DNA of 64,000 bases from Gongronella butleri (GCA_025201375.1 JAIWZP010000001.1:682001-746000), one strand, 5' to 3'; counted from the first letter of the stretch, positions 22,982 to 36,608 are shown. Notes: generated from the sequence alone by a model not told the origin. Numbers and translations are program-made.

Positions 22982-25660
22982 ATGGAGGTCCTCAAGGGCG
23001 AGTTTGAGGTCATGTTGCCTTCTATTCGCGAAGCACTCAAAGAGGCCGACTTTATTGCCATTGACGCCGAATTCACAGGTATGGGATCTGAGGTTTATTT
23101 TTATTTTATTTTTTTGTCAGATCGACGCTGACGAGTGCCCTTTTTTTTTTTGTTGATCAGGGCTGAAGCCTCCCGACGTGTCGTATCACACGCAGGACGA
23201 CCCGCAGACGCGCTACACCAAGGTGTGCGAGAGTGTGCGCACATACACGGTGATCCAATACGGCGTGTGCGCGTTCAAGACCACCCACGAGGGCGTCAAG
23301 GCCAAGCCATTCAACTTTTATATCTTTCCAAACGAATCCGACGACTTTCGCTCCACGCGCAGCTTTGTGAGCGACGCAAGCAGTCTCGTCTTCCTTGCCA
23401 ACAATCAATTCGACTTTAACAAGATGGTGCGCTGCGGCATCCCGTATTGCAACCACTCGGAACAGGCCGCCACCGTCGCCAATGTCATGGGAAACACCGC
23501 GATGCTGCGCCGCGATCGCGTCGACAGTGAGTTTTTTTTTATTTTTTTTTTTGTTTTTTCCCCCTTTTTTGTTCACCCCTCCCCCCTTTTTTTTACATGC
23601 AACTGACCACTTATTTTTGTTTCCTAGTGAACAAGCTGTCGCGTCAGCAGCGCTCGTTTGTCGAGAATTGGCGCACACAGATCGAGGCGTGGCTGTTGCA
23701 GGGCACAGGGTCCTTGATTGTCCCTTGTAACTCGGCAATGCACCGTCGCCTCATTTGCCAGGAGATCCAGGACCCGTAAGCACATGTTTCTTTTGCATTT
23801 AGCGCACCAATTCATCTTTTTTTTTTCTTAGACAATACAATGGCTTTTTGCAGGCCATCCCGCGCGACACAAAAAACATCGAAATCAAAAAGATCACCGC
23901 CGAGGAACGCGTCCGCAGCAACTTGGGGGACGTAAGTAGCACCCAATGACACAGTTGGGAACGTGTTGATGGCACCAATGGGCGCGATCTGACACGCTTT
24001 TTATTTTTTTTTTTTTTTTTTTAGTCACCAGTGCTCAATTTCCGCCATATCATTGATGCGATCAAGGATGCCGACTGCCCAGTGATTGTGCACAATGGCA
24101 TGTACGACCTGTGTCACACGGTGGATCAATTCTGGCACAACTTGCCGCAAGACCTCAACGAATTCAAAAGCATTGCCTCGGGCATGTGGAACACGTAAGA
24201 TTCAGCCAACAACATGACTGCCTCCAAGTGCTCACCTTCATTTCTGCCCTTTCTATAGCATTATCGATACAAAGTACCTGGCCGAGTTGCATCCAAAGAT
24301 CTCGGCAAGAACAATTGGCATTAAAAAAAAAGAAAACGCGTGCAGCACGTCTAACCGTTCATTTTTCTTGCTTTTTACTTTATCTAGGCCTGCTTCAACA
24401 CATCCGTCTTGGGCACGCTCTACGTCACCGTCGAGGACGAGCTTCGCAGAGAGGGCCACAATATCTGTAAGCACCAAAAATCACTCAAAAAGAGGCAAAA
24501 ACAAGGCATTTGACGTTTTTTTCTTTTTTACGCAGCCATGGCCGATGGATTCGATAGATACAATAACAACACATTGTCACAGCACGAAGCCGGCTATGAC
24601 GCGTACATGACTGGCGTCATCTTCCTCGGATTTGTTCATTATGTCTTGGAAGTTGAAGGTACAGGCCGAATTTCTTTTTATTTTCATTTCAAATGCACTT
24701 GAACCCCCTCCGCTGACCTGACATGTCTCTCTTTTTTCCTTTGTCTCACAGAAAAAGAACGTCGCATCAAGGGTGAGCCATCACCCAAGATCGATCCGGA
24801 CACGCCAATGATCCTCAACCCGTCTCTCTTGCCCTATTACAACAAAATCTTCCAAATGCGCGCAAGCATCCCATATTTGGATCTTACGGGCATCGAATCC
24901 GAAGGTAAAAACGAAAAAAAGCACGCGACCAACGTGCCACGCGACGCGACACGTCCAAGTTTGCTCAATTTTGCGTTTTTGCGTAGATCTTGTCCAACGC
25001 AATCGATTCTTTGTGCGCCAATTGCCCGAGAAACTGGCGTTCCCTGCCCTGGAGCGTCTGCTCCCCGAGCTAACGCCGTTCTATGTATCATGGGGGGATG
25101 AATCGACGGCATGGCTGACGGTGCGCGACCCTGCCAAGGTAGAACTTGTCAAACTGGGCGCGCTCGGGCTGGACCGCGTCAAGCCGTTCCTGCCGGGCGG
25201 CAATCGCGCCATCGAAGGCGAGGCTTATTACATCAATAGCGACGCGGCGAAAATCGAGCTTCTCAGTGGTGAACAATGGGTCCAATGGAAAGAACAAACA
25301 AAGGCGGAAACCAAGGAACAGGTGTCGCGCCTCGACGACATCGAGGCCGCCATGGAACCGAGCACTGGCATTAACGGCATCTCAGGCAACGACACACCCG
25401 CGGCTGCACAGGCCACCGCCACCACAGAAAAGGATACATCCACTGCTGACGCGCCCATGGACGCCGAAACACCCGCCAAGCGCCCCGCCGCGCCTGTCGA
25501 CGGTAAGCGCACTCCAGTTTATTGTTGCCACGCGCGCTTCGTTCTGCGCAATGACACTCATCTTTTCTTTTTCTTGCTTTTTCACGCATTAGATTTGGGC
25601 TTCCCTATTCCCTCTAGCTTTGCTGGCTCCAAACGACAGAAAAAATCCAAGAAAAATTAG
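22982..25660 (+). CDS. parn: Poly(A)-specific ribonuclease PARN
   Basis: About eleven exons, from the ATG at 22982 to the stop at 25660; roughly 600 aa. All DEDDh nuclease residues are visible: Asp28 and Glu30 in FIAIDAEFTG, an Asp in VIVHNGMYDLCH, and His and Asp in LSQHEAGYDAYMTG. An R3H-like segment lies between the first two blocks (KLSRQQRSFVENWRTQIEAW), as in the family. The C-terminal part carries an RRM-like fold, a low-complexity Ala/Thr linker and a basic tail (SKRQKKSKKN). Known role: Mg-dependent 3'-5' deadenylation of mRNA and trimming of small RNAs. Oddity: the last intron (25503-25592) is 90 nt, in frame and without a stop, so its retention would still give a full-length protein. 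Confidence 0.95.
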
Positions 25661-27075
25661 TCCGTTGCATCCAATTCACAATTAAAAAAAAGCAGTCTGC
25701 CTCTATGCCTATGCGGGCTAGAGAAATAATCTCATTTTCAACTTGATATGTGATATAGCAGTGGCACGATCATTTTCAGCCGTGGCAACCTTGTGCATTA
25801 AAAAAAACATGAGCAAAGCACGCGTCTCGATCTTAACTTCAGGACTCTCTAGCTTGTAAATCCATCAACACAAACGATGAAAACAAAATAAAAAAATCCT
25901 TAAACGCAGTTTTCTCGGCAACCATCTAATCGATCGTTGCCTTTTTGTTGCAGCACGCGACAACCAGCAGCTGCTCTAACATATGAAGCAGAGTTGGCGC
26001 GCATCAACAGGAAAAAATCTAGACAAAACATGAAGTTGTTGCAAATTCACCAAATTCGAATTTGCTGGTGTCACAGAGATTCGATCCATGTCAAAGTGAG
26101 CTTCGCTGCGTCTTTTGTTTCAATCGTCCACACTTTCAAATTGGAGACCAATTGCACAATTTCTTCCCAGAGACGTTCTAAGGCTGTTGGCTTTTACGAT
26201 CAAGCCAATATCTATTCGTCACGTAGACACTGTACCGTCTCGAAAAGTCGCTTATCGTAAATAGGCACGCTGAAAACTCGAGCGGGTCGCGACTTACATG
26301 CTCTCAAGCATCATTGGCATGCCCCACACGCAAATCGAAAAAAAGAGCCTTGCCGCAAATTGCGCCAAAACTAGTCGATTGACCCCAGGGCTTTATTGCA
26401 TTTCCATCGGTTTAACATGAGCGTTTACCATGTGTGTGAATGGCGTGGCGATCTGAGGACTTTATTTTCGCCGTTTTCAAATCCTCGACTGCACCCCTAG
26501 GAAAATCCGTGATTTTCGAAAATGGTAATTGCGAGCCATCCAAAGGTCGCAGAGAAGCAAGAATGGGCTCATTCGAACAAGAAGAAGTGGAGCCGTATCT
26601 TCAAGCATTTGTTTTCTCAAGTAAATTGTAAAGCCGTCGACAACGACTAAAATATAATAAAATAGCCTCAATCGCAATTTTCTCGACAGTATACGTCATG
26701 GGTGTTCAGTTTTATGATGGGTAAAGCATGCGACCAACAGATGCCTAGTACTTTTATATGATGTTTGCACATCAGCTCGCAAGACATTTGATAAAATACA
26801 AAAAGAAAAAAATTATAAAATACATCGCCAATTTAGAACAATGCGCATGGTTTCCCAAAGTTGATGCGGCTTAAATACGCCTAGAACAAATTCACAGGAT
26901 GGGCATCATCGAAGGGCCATGCCAGGATCGACAACGGTAAAATACAAAATAGAGCAGCAAAAAAACCCCCCGCCAGCCCCTCTATTGCGCATTTTAGTGA
27001 TCTCAGGACCACGAGCTCTTGATCAATAATCCATTTTTTCATTTTTTAGTACACGAAAATCTACAAAACTTGTAT
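25661..27075. other. AT-rich intergenic region with a dispersed repeat
   Basis: This is the gap between the convergent 3' ends of PARN and the GLTP gene. It is AT-rich, with no supported gene. Part of it (26374-26540) is a diverged copy of sequence at 32107-32290. Confidence 0.55.
26374..26540 (+). repeat. Dispersed diverged repeat, copy 1
   Basis: It aligns by eye with 32107-32290 in the same orientation. Shared words in order include CCCAGGG, ACCATGTG, GTGAATGGC, GGCGATC and GAAAATC. The copies differ by many substitutions and a few indels. No frame is conserved. Confidence 0.65.
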
Positions 27076-27930
27076 TTACATGCCCTTGATGTACTCGGGG
27101 TGCGCGACAAAGACGTCTTGAACGGTCTTGATGATCGTCTCCAAGGCCGCAAGCCAAGCCTTCATCAATTCCAAGTCCTCGGGCGTCTGCACGTTGATCG
27201 TCGCGTAAAAGTCCTTGCGGTAGGGGCAAGCCTTCATGGCCAACTAATCGTAAAATTAGAATAAAAAGTGAATTTGGAGCTCAACTACGCGTCAATGCAC
27301 TCAACCTACGCTAAAGACGGGGCGAATGATCATGCTGTGGAACTTGCGCAGCGTGTTTTCGTAAGCCTTGGTGAACGAGACGGTCAATTCTTCGGTGGCA
27401 TCAGACAAGCTGCGACGCAGAGCCTGCGCCGTAAAGTCCAGGCCACGAATCAGCCACAACAAGCCCTCGGTGGCAACACGCTTCTTCTCGTGCGCCTCGT
27501 TGGCAACAAGGTTCTCGAGCGTGTTGTTCGCTGTAGGGTTCGACAGGAAGCGCGTGCGGATTTTCTATGAATATGAGAAAAACATGAAAAATGAGCATAT
27601 GGGCCCCACAAAGCGCGTCGTACTCGCACCCTACGCGCCCCACGCGCCAATGCCGTACCTGGATATTGCCATTCATATCCTTTTGCACGACGGAAAAGGC
27701 GCTAGAGCCAAGAGCGTCTATAAACAAAATAAAACGAAGCGTCAGCACGCGCGACCTGTCAAAGGGACCCGGGCTTGGAGACCAGGGGCGAGACCATTTT
27801 TTTCTTGCTCTTTCTTACCGAACAAGCTGACCACACCCTCGGTGGCTTGCAAGAATTGGTCCGTGTCAATGCCGTTGGAGGTGTCAACGTCGGCGTACGA
27901 GCGCTTGATAGTGTGGAAATAAGTGGCCAT
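27076..27930 (-). CDS. Glycolipid transfer protein (GLTP domain)
   Basis: Four exons from the ATG at 27930 (MATYFHTIKRSY) to the stop at 27076; about 200 aa, the usual length of a stand-alone GLTP. Family landmarks are in order: LGSSAFSVVQKDMNGNIQKI (the Asp-x-x-Gly-Asn-x-x-Lys/Gln head-group site), GLLWLIRGL (the Trp that stacks on the sugar), TKAYENTLRKFHS (the conserved His) and an AMKACPYRKDF segment. Known role: it binds a single glycosphingolipid in a hydrophobic pocket and moves it between membranes in the cytosol; some relatives carry ceramide-1-phosphate instead. There is no signal peptide or membrane segment. The C-terminus is short (HPEYIKGM). Confidence 0.93.
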
Positions 27931-29228
27931 GGTATTCAAAGGATGATGAAAAAGGAACGAAAAAGAAAAAGGAACAAAAAGGATGATCCAGCAGCGTTTT
28001 TCTTCTATTTTTGCTCGTTTCCCGTCAAAAATTGAAACCACGACGCACACTCTCATGCATGCCATTGGCTGGTTGCCGATGGTCACACAGTCCATCCATT
28101 GAAGGCGTGCGGCATTGCTTTTGATGGCCCACCGCCTTGCTCACACTGGTCTGGCCCGCGTGCCTTGGCGCAATCTCCCATTTCGACAAGGTGCCACAAG
28201 GTCCCCCGGCGAAATATTTGAAAGCGAGCCCCTGTAAGAGCCATCAATGTGCGCTGTGTCCCTGCAAGCATCACCAGTGGCACTGTGTCTCTAATCAATA
28301 GTGCTTTTGGAACCAGAAAAAATGTGTTTTGTCGTTTTTTTTTTTGTCGCAATGACAAGGCTGTCTCAAAAGCGTCTTCGGCAACATGACGCTCCATTCG
28401 TGTCACACACTAGCAATGACGTGCCAAAGCTGCGGGACACCGCGTAGTAAAATGCGGACAAGACCAAAAAAAGAAAAAAGAAACTTGAAAAAAAAGACAA
28501 ACACACATTACGCGACGCGGTCGGCCGGCACGCAATCGTCATCCAGGCTTTGAGACAGACACTGGCCTGCGTGTAATTGTCAGGTCATGCTGATAGCGGT
28601 GTTTCAGAATTCGAGGCAAGAGCAAACAAACAGGGCTGGTCCAATTAGGGCGCCACAGAGCCGGGGCCATCATCGTTTTGAAATTCAGCGGCTGGCGGAA
28701 ATCGTGCGCGTGCGTGCGAGGCGTACAATGTGCATTGTGCGAGCCATGCAGCTGCCATTGTTCTCGGCTGCGGAAAAAATAAAACAAAAAAAGCCGTGAC
28801 GTCCACGATGCTTTCAAAAGACTCGCCATGCGACGTCACCCAACGAATCTGAAAAAAAAGGGAGAGATGCACCATAAAAAAAAAATGAACAGCATCACGT
28901 GGGTTGCAACAAGTGGGCCATTGTTGTGAGTGGTTGGTGCTTGTTTCGCCGTGGATGAAAAAGTACCCGACCAACAAGGCAAAGCTGCTATTCTTGGCCT
29001 TTTTTTCAGAAAAAAAAAAAAAAAGGGTCGGGGATGAATGACGTGCGCTCCCTTTCTCTTTCGCTTTTCATTTCTTTTTTTTCTAGTCATCGCCCTCGCC
29101 TCACTCTCCTTTTAAGGCCAAGACCTCTTTCTTTGCGCTCAATCGATCTCATTTTTTCTCTACAGCAACTCTTGCTCGTCCCTCTATATCCCGACGACGC
29201 ATCCACCCCACTCTTTCATGCATCCGCC
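27931..29228. other. Divergent intergenic region without a recognisable gene
   Basis: This is the upstream region of both the GLTP gene (minus) and the NIPA gene (plus). It has a C/T-rich stretch at 29047-29165 before the NIPA start and an A run at about 29010-29023. Open frames are short and motif-free. Confidence 0.5.
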
Positions 29229-31027
29229 ATGTCGTTCCCCTTCAATTCATTTACGCTCGCCGCAGCCTCGCCGGCCAACATGACCACCATCGGCCTGTTT
29301 GACCTAGAAAAGACACCACCACCCGACAATGGCGGCTATGGCAAGGAGTTCTGGATCGGCATCATGGTGTCGATTGTGACCAACCTGATCCAGTCATTTG
29401 CCATGGCTTTCCAGCGAAAATCGCATATCCTCAATGACGCTGTGTTCCCAGTCGAGCTGCGCAAACCGTCGTGGAAGCGGCCCATGTGGGTCATCGGATT
29501 CGGCACCTTTTTGACAGCAAATATCATCGGCTCCGTTTTCTCCATTGGCTATCTACCCATCGTCATCCTCGCACCCATTGGCGCTATGGGCATGGTCTTT
29601 AATGCCATTGCCGCGCGCGTCGTCCTCAAAGACCCATTCACAAAGCAAAGTGTCCTTGGTAAGCTTTTTTTTTCACTTTTTTTTTTTTTACTCGCTCCGC
29701 CTTGGCGCCGCGCCCAGGCTGACTCGCCCAGAGTCGACAGGGGGGCACATGATCACTCAAGCGACTGCACACACGACAGGCGTGTCCCACCCACACCCCC
29801 TCCTTTTTTTTTCTACTTTCCTCCCTCTTGGGCTGGATTAAAAAGAAAGAAAAAAAGGGCCACTTACCCCTTCTCGCCCCACCCCCTATGCATCGCACGA
29901 TGTCATTGCCATTGAATTTGCTCAATTTATTTCTCCTAGGTACCCTTTTGATTGTGGTGGGCGCCTTGCTCGTGGGGCTCTTTGGTGTGATTCCCGAGCC
30001 GGACCATGACATTGATGACCTGATCCGGCTGTACAAGCGACCGGCGTTCATTGCCTATTTCAGCGTCGTGGAGACCTTCATCGTGACCACTTTGATTCTC
30101 TCTCACGTGGCGCAGGCCATCTATCATAGGCTCGAGAAGGACAATTTCCAGCGCAAACTCTTCAATGGCATGATCGAGCCCGCTGACTTTAAGATCCTCA
30201 TTGGCATCTGGTACGCAAAGAAAGAAAAGGGGGGCAAATGGCCATGGCTCATTGTTTTCCCCTTCAATTCGTAGCTTTGGAATCATTTCAGGCAACATCA
30301 GCAGCCAAAGCATGCTTTTTGCCAAGAGTGGCATTGAATTGATCATTTTGACCGTTGTGTTCGATATGAACCAGCTTCAATATGCCCTTACTTGGATTAT
30401 TTTGGTCATGATGGTCATCACAGCCATCCTGCAGGTAAAATGCAACAAAAAAAAAATAAAAGGAAAAAGTGCTGACCTTGTTTTTTTTTGTTTCTTTGGC
30501 ATAAGCTGTACTACCTGAATTTGGGATTGCGACTGTGTGACACGGTGGTGCTGATCCCATTGTCTTTTTGCGCGTTCAACGTGTCATGCCTGTTCAATGG
30601 CCTCGTGTACTATGACCAGTGGAATCGGCTGTTTTGGTGGCAGCTGCTGCTGGTGATGGTGGGCGTCACCATCACGGTGTCAGGCGTGCTGGTCCTGTCA
30701 TGGCGCAGTGGCAGCTGGGCGCGGCTCAAGCAAGGCCAGGAGGAGACCGTCATCCAAAGCGAGTATGCCGCTTTGCTCGACGATGAAAACACTACCGACG
30801 ACGACGAAGACGACACGGGTCATTTGCGCATCAGCGCAGCCAATGCGCACCAAGATGACAATGATGACAGCCTACACATCCCACCACGGCTACGCGGCCC
30901 ATATTATGGCGCAACACGCAACAATGACGACCAAGACGAAAGCATCGCGTCAACAAGCTCCATCTCGGAACGCACTATCGCCAATGCAAAGGGACACACA
31001 GAAAAGACGCGCCTCATCTCCAAATAA
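29229..31027 (+). CDS. NIPA-type magnesium transporter
   Basis: Four exons: 29229-29658, 29940-30210, 30275-30434 and 30506-31027, giving 460 aa. About nine membrane segments are visible, in the arrangement of the NIPA family (DMT superfamily). Typical motifs include LAPIGAMGMVFNAIAARVVL at the end of exon 1 and a cytosolic loop after IPEPDHDIDDLI. A segment matching the family's LYYLNLGL...CDTVVLIPLSF opens exon 4. The final 130 residues are cytosolic, acidic and Ser/Asp/His-rich (a run of Asp and Thr near residue 360), with no known domain. Known role: Mg2+ uptake at the plasma or endosomal membrane. The first intron (281 nt) is long for this window. Confidence 0.92.
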
Positions 31028-31113
31028 GGCGTCGACAATGCAGACCCACTCTCATTTCTTCTTCGTCCGCGCAATTGGCATCTCCCCGCCCCAACTCAAG
31101 CATAGATCTCCGT

Positions 31114-31138
31114 TTCTCTCTCTCTCTCTCTCTCTCTC
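31114..31138. repeat. (TC)n microsatellite
   Basis: A TC dinucleotide run about 90 nt downstream of the NIPA stop codon, probably in its 3' UTR. Confidence 0.85.
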
Positions 31139-32106
31139 CCATCCTTTTCTATCTGTTTTATAACCTTTTTGTAGATTAACCCCATACACACTATTTACTT
31201 TTTAGTACATTCAGCTCTTCCCCCATCTTTTTTTAATGATGATCCGTGATTCCCCTGCCGTTTTGCTGCATCACATCATCCATGTTTTCATGAGTGTGAT
31301 AATAAATTAACACGCAAATATTGTGAAAAATTCAATACATAGGCACGCGGGTGTCGGGATGTGGCGTGTGCGTGCCAATCGCATGCAGCATCTCGCGCGC
31401 TCGTCCAAGGATCGAGACGTCCATGCCGTTCGTGGAGGACATTATCGAATCGTTAAAGAGAGACAAATTGAAATAAAAGAAAGGGGACAAGAAAGAAAAT
31501 GGGTAAGAAGAGAAACAAAGCCCCGCCGTGCTCACTTTAAATTACTATAAAGGAACACCGCCTTTTATGGGCGGCACTTTTCGGGTGGCACCTCGTTTCT
31601 TTTTTTTTTTTTGGCTGCTTTGCCTAGCCATTCATAATCACATATCTTTATCTCGCAGTAAACGCACCCAGAGGCATACAGTCTATTCACAATGAACATG
31701 CCCAGCGACATGCAGCCCATTCGCAGGCTCAAAAAAAAAAGGCGATGTCGAGACAATAATAGACGCGCCAATCGCAATGGCACGCAAGAGCGCGTCCTTG
31801 GAGCTGCATCGACACATTCACTAGCAAAAGAAGTTCGAGGTGTATGTATGGATTTGACTTGAAACGGACGCGCTTAAATCAAAGTCTGACGCGGTTTTTC
31901 ACACGTCCAAGTTATTCCGCAAACAACCTGTTCGCGTCAATTCTGCCTGGATCTCGTTTTTTGAAGTGATCATCGATGGCCACATATCATACGCAACAGC
32001 CCGTGCTGTTTCTTGTGAGATGCGTTTCGAGGATCTGCGGCCAGTCTTTGTCGAGTTTGTCTTGTGGCGAAAATACAAAGTAGATTGCATTTTACAGGAG
32101 AACCAG

Positions 32107-32290
32107 TCGATGCAGCCCAGGGTTTCATGGCATTTTCATTGGCAAATGGATGCATTCTACCATGTGGGTGAATGGCACGGCGATCCGAGGAACCAAGTTT
32201 TGCCAGGTTAAAATTCGTGACTGTACCCCTTGGAAAATCGATGGAAAATCGTCATTTTTGAAAATTGATGTGGCGCACCAGCGAGTGCTT
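32107..32290 (+). repeat. Dispersed diverged repeat, copy 2
   Basis: Direct counterpart of 26374-26540. The best-conserved core is TACCATGTGGGTGAATGGC followed by a GGCGATC(C/T)GAGG phrase. Confidence 0.65.
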
Positions 32291-35004
32291 GCAGCTCCAT
32301 GAAATTTTGGCATATGAGCATTTTGGTCTCTCTCTTTTCAGAACAATACTGTAGTAAAAACCGGGGGTTGATCTGACCATTGGCAAGAAAATTGACAATG
32401 CTCCATAAATTCACAATTTTGTCTCTAGCGCGTCAAGCTTCTATTCGACCAGGCTTAGATCTTACAAGTGCAAAGACACGCACAAGGGGGTCATTTTATC
32501 TCTGCCCGGCAACGCCGATGCGCAACATTTGTACGCTTGCAACGCCCAGTCAAACATTTCAGCTTCGTTTTTCTCGGCAACGGACAAGACAAAGGATGGC
32601 GTGCTGCTGTGACAAAAAATGCAGAATTCGATTCTCTGTCGGATGAACCCAGTTTCACCAGCGTACGACCAAAAGTGATGCAGAAATTTCATTTTTTAAA
32701 AATTGGCTTTGATTGCCCATTCCTCGAGAACAGCTTGATCGACCCCCGTTTTATTGTAGATTTGCTTGGAAAGGCGATCGGCCAAAAATACGGTACGTAT
32801 TTGTAAATCCCAAATTTTTTTGTCCATTGCTTGTCCCAGTGTCTATGATTTTCCGATAAAAATGGGGGGTGACGAAGTGGGGCAATCCCCCTAATAGTTC
32901 GCCACCCCCTGTGGTGGAGAGCTATGATTTTCGTGGCCCCACTCATCCAATAATAATCGACCTAATATTATCAAGAGTTTATTAAAAGTCTAATTGAAAA
33001 TGCCACAAACATGGAATTCTGACCGTCCTCCAAAGAAGGGATCAATGCACCAGATGATATGACTCTCAGATGTCCAATGTGTAGGTTGCCAAACGGATTT
33101 GAAAGACCTGAGCCTCTCAAAGCGGGGGACCCTCCAGATGCATTTTGACCTGACCCACCTTTTTTTTTCTAAATCTGAAAAAAAAAAGATTTCGTCACCA
33201 AGGACTTATCGCAGCTCCACGAAACTTTTACATGTAGTGGATGTTGCTCCTCTTTTCTCAGAAAAAAATAAAAATCCAAAGGTCAATCATGTGGTTTGTC
33301 GGAAAGCACGACATTGCTGAAAATTTGGCTGTAGCGCGTTTTTGTAAAATTCATTTCGCGGTAAAATCATGATTCGATCATCGCCAAACTTTGCCACTTG
33401 GCTTTTTCAGCGTTTCTCTTTGAAAGAAAATAAAATTAAAAAACCAGATGTTGATCGGGCCGTTTTCGTGGCATGCGCCGTTTTCAAGAATTGACACAAA
33501 TCCATGGATGACGAGCACAAATCATGAATCGATTGCCTCTCAACCTTTGCCCTTTGACTATTTCGCCGCGCCTTATTCAACAACACAATATGAAAAAAAA
33601 CCCCAAGATTGACTGGATCGTTTTGCTGCAGATGAATTCGAAATCTCGACATTTTTACAAATGCAGAATTACAGTAAGTGCCACAAATCATCATACTGTA
33701 CAGTAGTTGGGTGGCCCAAAGTCTACACATAATGTTTTACCGACGCGACTACGTACAGTATCATATGATACTCTTTTTGAAAAATCGTTCAAACCAGGAG
33801 TCGACCGAGTCATTATTATGCAGATGAATCCAAAATTCTGACATTTCCACAAATAATCCGGCACGAGTCTCTCAAAATATTTTGTGCATCGTGTTCGGGT
33901 ACTGTATCCTCGTGGTGAAATGGCGCCGATCGAAAGAGACGCACTCGGTGTCATTTCCTGATTGTTTGCTCGCCCGAGGGATGAACTTTGCCCGCTTGCA
34001 AAAGTCGCTCAAACATTGGATCAATTTTCAAACTTGCTTTTCTCGACAACTGGAAAAATAACCAACGATGCTTTTAATGTGTCAAATGCTGCTGCTGAAT
34101 CTCCACCGAATGAAACAAATTTCACAGCGATCTGATCAAAACTGACGGAGGAAGAAATACACTTTTTCAACAAAAAATTCAATGACGATTTGCTCGACAA
34201 TTGTCTAGCCAACCCTCGATTTTTATTTCTTCAGATTTAATAAAAAACAAGGGGGCAAAGCATGTTCTAATGGGATGACTTGAAGGGCGCTAGCTTGGGT
34301 TTAACTTTTTGCATGAATCGGTCATTTCACCAGCTTGCAGCAGCAGCAGCCCACTCTACAGCGCACAAAAAAACCTGCAAAAAAATACATACAGAAAAAA
34401 TAATTCCATGCAATTTACAGTACGTACCTAAATTTGGAAGTGTCAAACCTTAAATTTTTGCAAAAAAATCTTGCCCAAAGCAGGCACTTTTCTCTGTCGA
34501 TCGCCGTTCATGCGTCACTCTTTGGGTATTTTTCTTACGTTGGTGGGACGACCTGTCATTTTGCCTGCCAACAACAAATCGTCGGAAATACCTGTTTGGG
34601 ATGCATTGATCACTCGGAGTTCGAAATTTCCCAAATTAGGCGTTTTCTGAGATTGAAATATGTGACCCCTGCGTGACCCCTGAATTTTTCAAAAGTGGTC
34701 GTAGCGCTTTGGGGTTTTAAGCTTTTTTGTTGCAAATTTTGCACTGAATCCGATGCAGCTAATTTTGAGCGGGGTCGACCTTGAAAATGGAGAGATGAAT
34801 GCAAAATAGTACAAATGGGAGTTTTTTTGGCATTTTCGAGTCCAAAAAAGTCGGGAGAGTAGTTCGCCTTGAGTAGTACTGCTGCTGCTGGGCTACAACA
34901 ACAGTATCCTATAGGCGATCGGGCAAGTCTTTTAGTTCAAAATTTGACTATCATAACTATTTAAAACGCGTCCAGATAATCAATTGCAAACCAATTGATT
35001 ACGT

Positions 35005-35168
35005 AATCGGGACCGAGCAAAGACACGGGTATAACCCCACAGTTTTTCCCGGGAAGACAATGTTCTTCAGTGCAATTAAAAAGACTTTAAAGGCATAGAT
35101 GTCCTAAAAAATAAACTTTGATCTATCATACTAAGCACAGGCAACCAATTATGACCGACCTCCATACT
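35005..35168 (+). repeat. Direct repeat, copy A
   Basis: It aligns with 36609-36788. Shared landmarks in order are CGGGTATAACCCCACAGT, GACAATGTT, TGCAATTAAAAAGA, CTATCAT/CTGTCAT and CCAACCTCCA-like ends. The two copies lie about 1.6 kb apart in the same orientation. Confidence 0.7.
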
Positions 35169-36210
35169 GTAGTAGGTAGATACATTAGTTTATGCCGCGA
35201 CACAGGACAGGCAGGTTCTACAGCAGTAGTACAGTATGTACAGCATCATACTACAGTGTTGTATTTGCTGCTTGCAGAGCGTGATCTCATTAAGTAAAAA
35301 TCACAATGGACACATCCATGTGAAAGAGAATGTGCGATTACCCTAAATCTGACGCGCTGGCCGTGTCTGGACTTGTATTTCACAAGTTGTAAAAAAAAAG
35401 AAAAAAAGAAATATGATAAAGCTAACGCGATGCAAATCGCGTCGTGCATTCTCTGTGCCGCATCCCTGGATTCAAATCCAGATGGCCGGGCACTTACCTA
35501 GTCCGGCTAATTAAGCCCCGCTCACACAATGGCTGCTGTCGTCGCCAGGTCTTTACGTTTTAATCGCGATTTTACCATAAATACATGAAAGGATAGCGCA
35601 CCCTTTCCCTCATTTGCTCTCTTGTACGCACCCATGCTAAGATGCCTCATTCGCTATGTATTATCAGAGATTGCATTGACCAGGATCTGGGCAGATGCAA
35701 GCCTGAGAAAAATAAAAAAAATAATAATGAAATAAAAATTCTCATTTGCTTGCGATCACACAATGTCCCACTTGGCCATACGCGTCTTTACACGCCCTTG
35801 TGCATTCACGCCACGGAACCATCATCTCTGCATCGTTTGCATATCCGAGGAACAGCTCAATCGCTGATTGAGCGCGGCTCATATTCAATTCATGCCTCGG
35901 AACGCTTGTATGCTTGACAGCCACTCATTGAAGCATTTCTTTGCATCTTACCGGTACATCCTAAACCCTAGTTTTTACATATTGTCTACTGTATATAATA
36001 GAGTCTTTACTTTTTCTTAATAAACGGTACAGTATCAGATTCTCAATCAGTTTCCTGTTTTCCCTTTTTTTATCTTCTTTTTCTCTCAATATCTCAGGTG
36101 GTGGTACTGTTTGTAAATATGCATTTTTTTCGTTTTTTACTAAGAGAGCGCGGCACGATGAAAAAGTTCTATTATATGATACAGTACTACTACGTAACAC
36201 TACTATTCGG

Positions 36211-36410
36211 TTCTAAATTAAATATTATCATCATACATCCAGGGGCAACAATATCCTCATGCTAATTTTGCGCAAAAAATTGACAATTATGATATTAGCA
36301 GGCAAAATGTTCTAATCTTTTGCTTGGCTCCCAGGAAGTGTTCTTATTTAGAAAGTGTTACACGTTGTGTTGCCCCTGGATGTATGATATGATAAAATTT
36401 AATTTAGAAT
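36211..36410. mobile_element. 200-bp inverted-repeat element (MITE-like)
   Basis: The termini of about 42 nt are inverted copies: TTCTAAATTAAAT followed by a short variable part and CATACATCCAGGGGCAACA on the left, and the complement on the right (36369-36410). The centre of about 115 bp is unique and non-coding. I could not define a target-site duplication with confidence. Confidence 0.65.
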
Positions 36411-36608
36411 CAAATCGGTGGTGTTTGAATTGTAGGGGATCTCCGCGAAAAATACGTAATAAATAAAAAATGCGTAAAAAACAAAAGACGGGAGGAGGAG
36501 TACAATGGCGGTTGGGCAAGAAGCCCACCTAGACAATTTTGGATTACTGTAGATGTTTGAAACTCATGTACTCATCCTAATAATTTTTTGCGGGCAAAAT
36601 AATCACAT

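Noticed and set aside
23157..23738. Minus-strand open frame over PARN
   Set aside because: Antisense to exons with clear DEDDh nuclease motifs; no motif of its own.
35455..35500. tRNA-like hairpin with a T-arm-like GGATTCAAATCC
   Set aside because: The stem does not leave a seven-base T loop, no matching acceptor stem, D-arm or anticodon arm could be folded around it, and the B-box consensus is not met.
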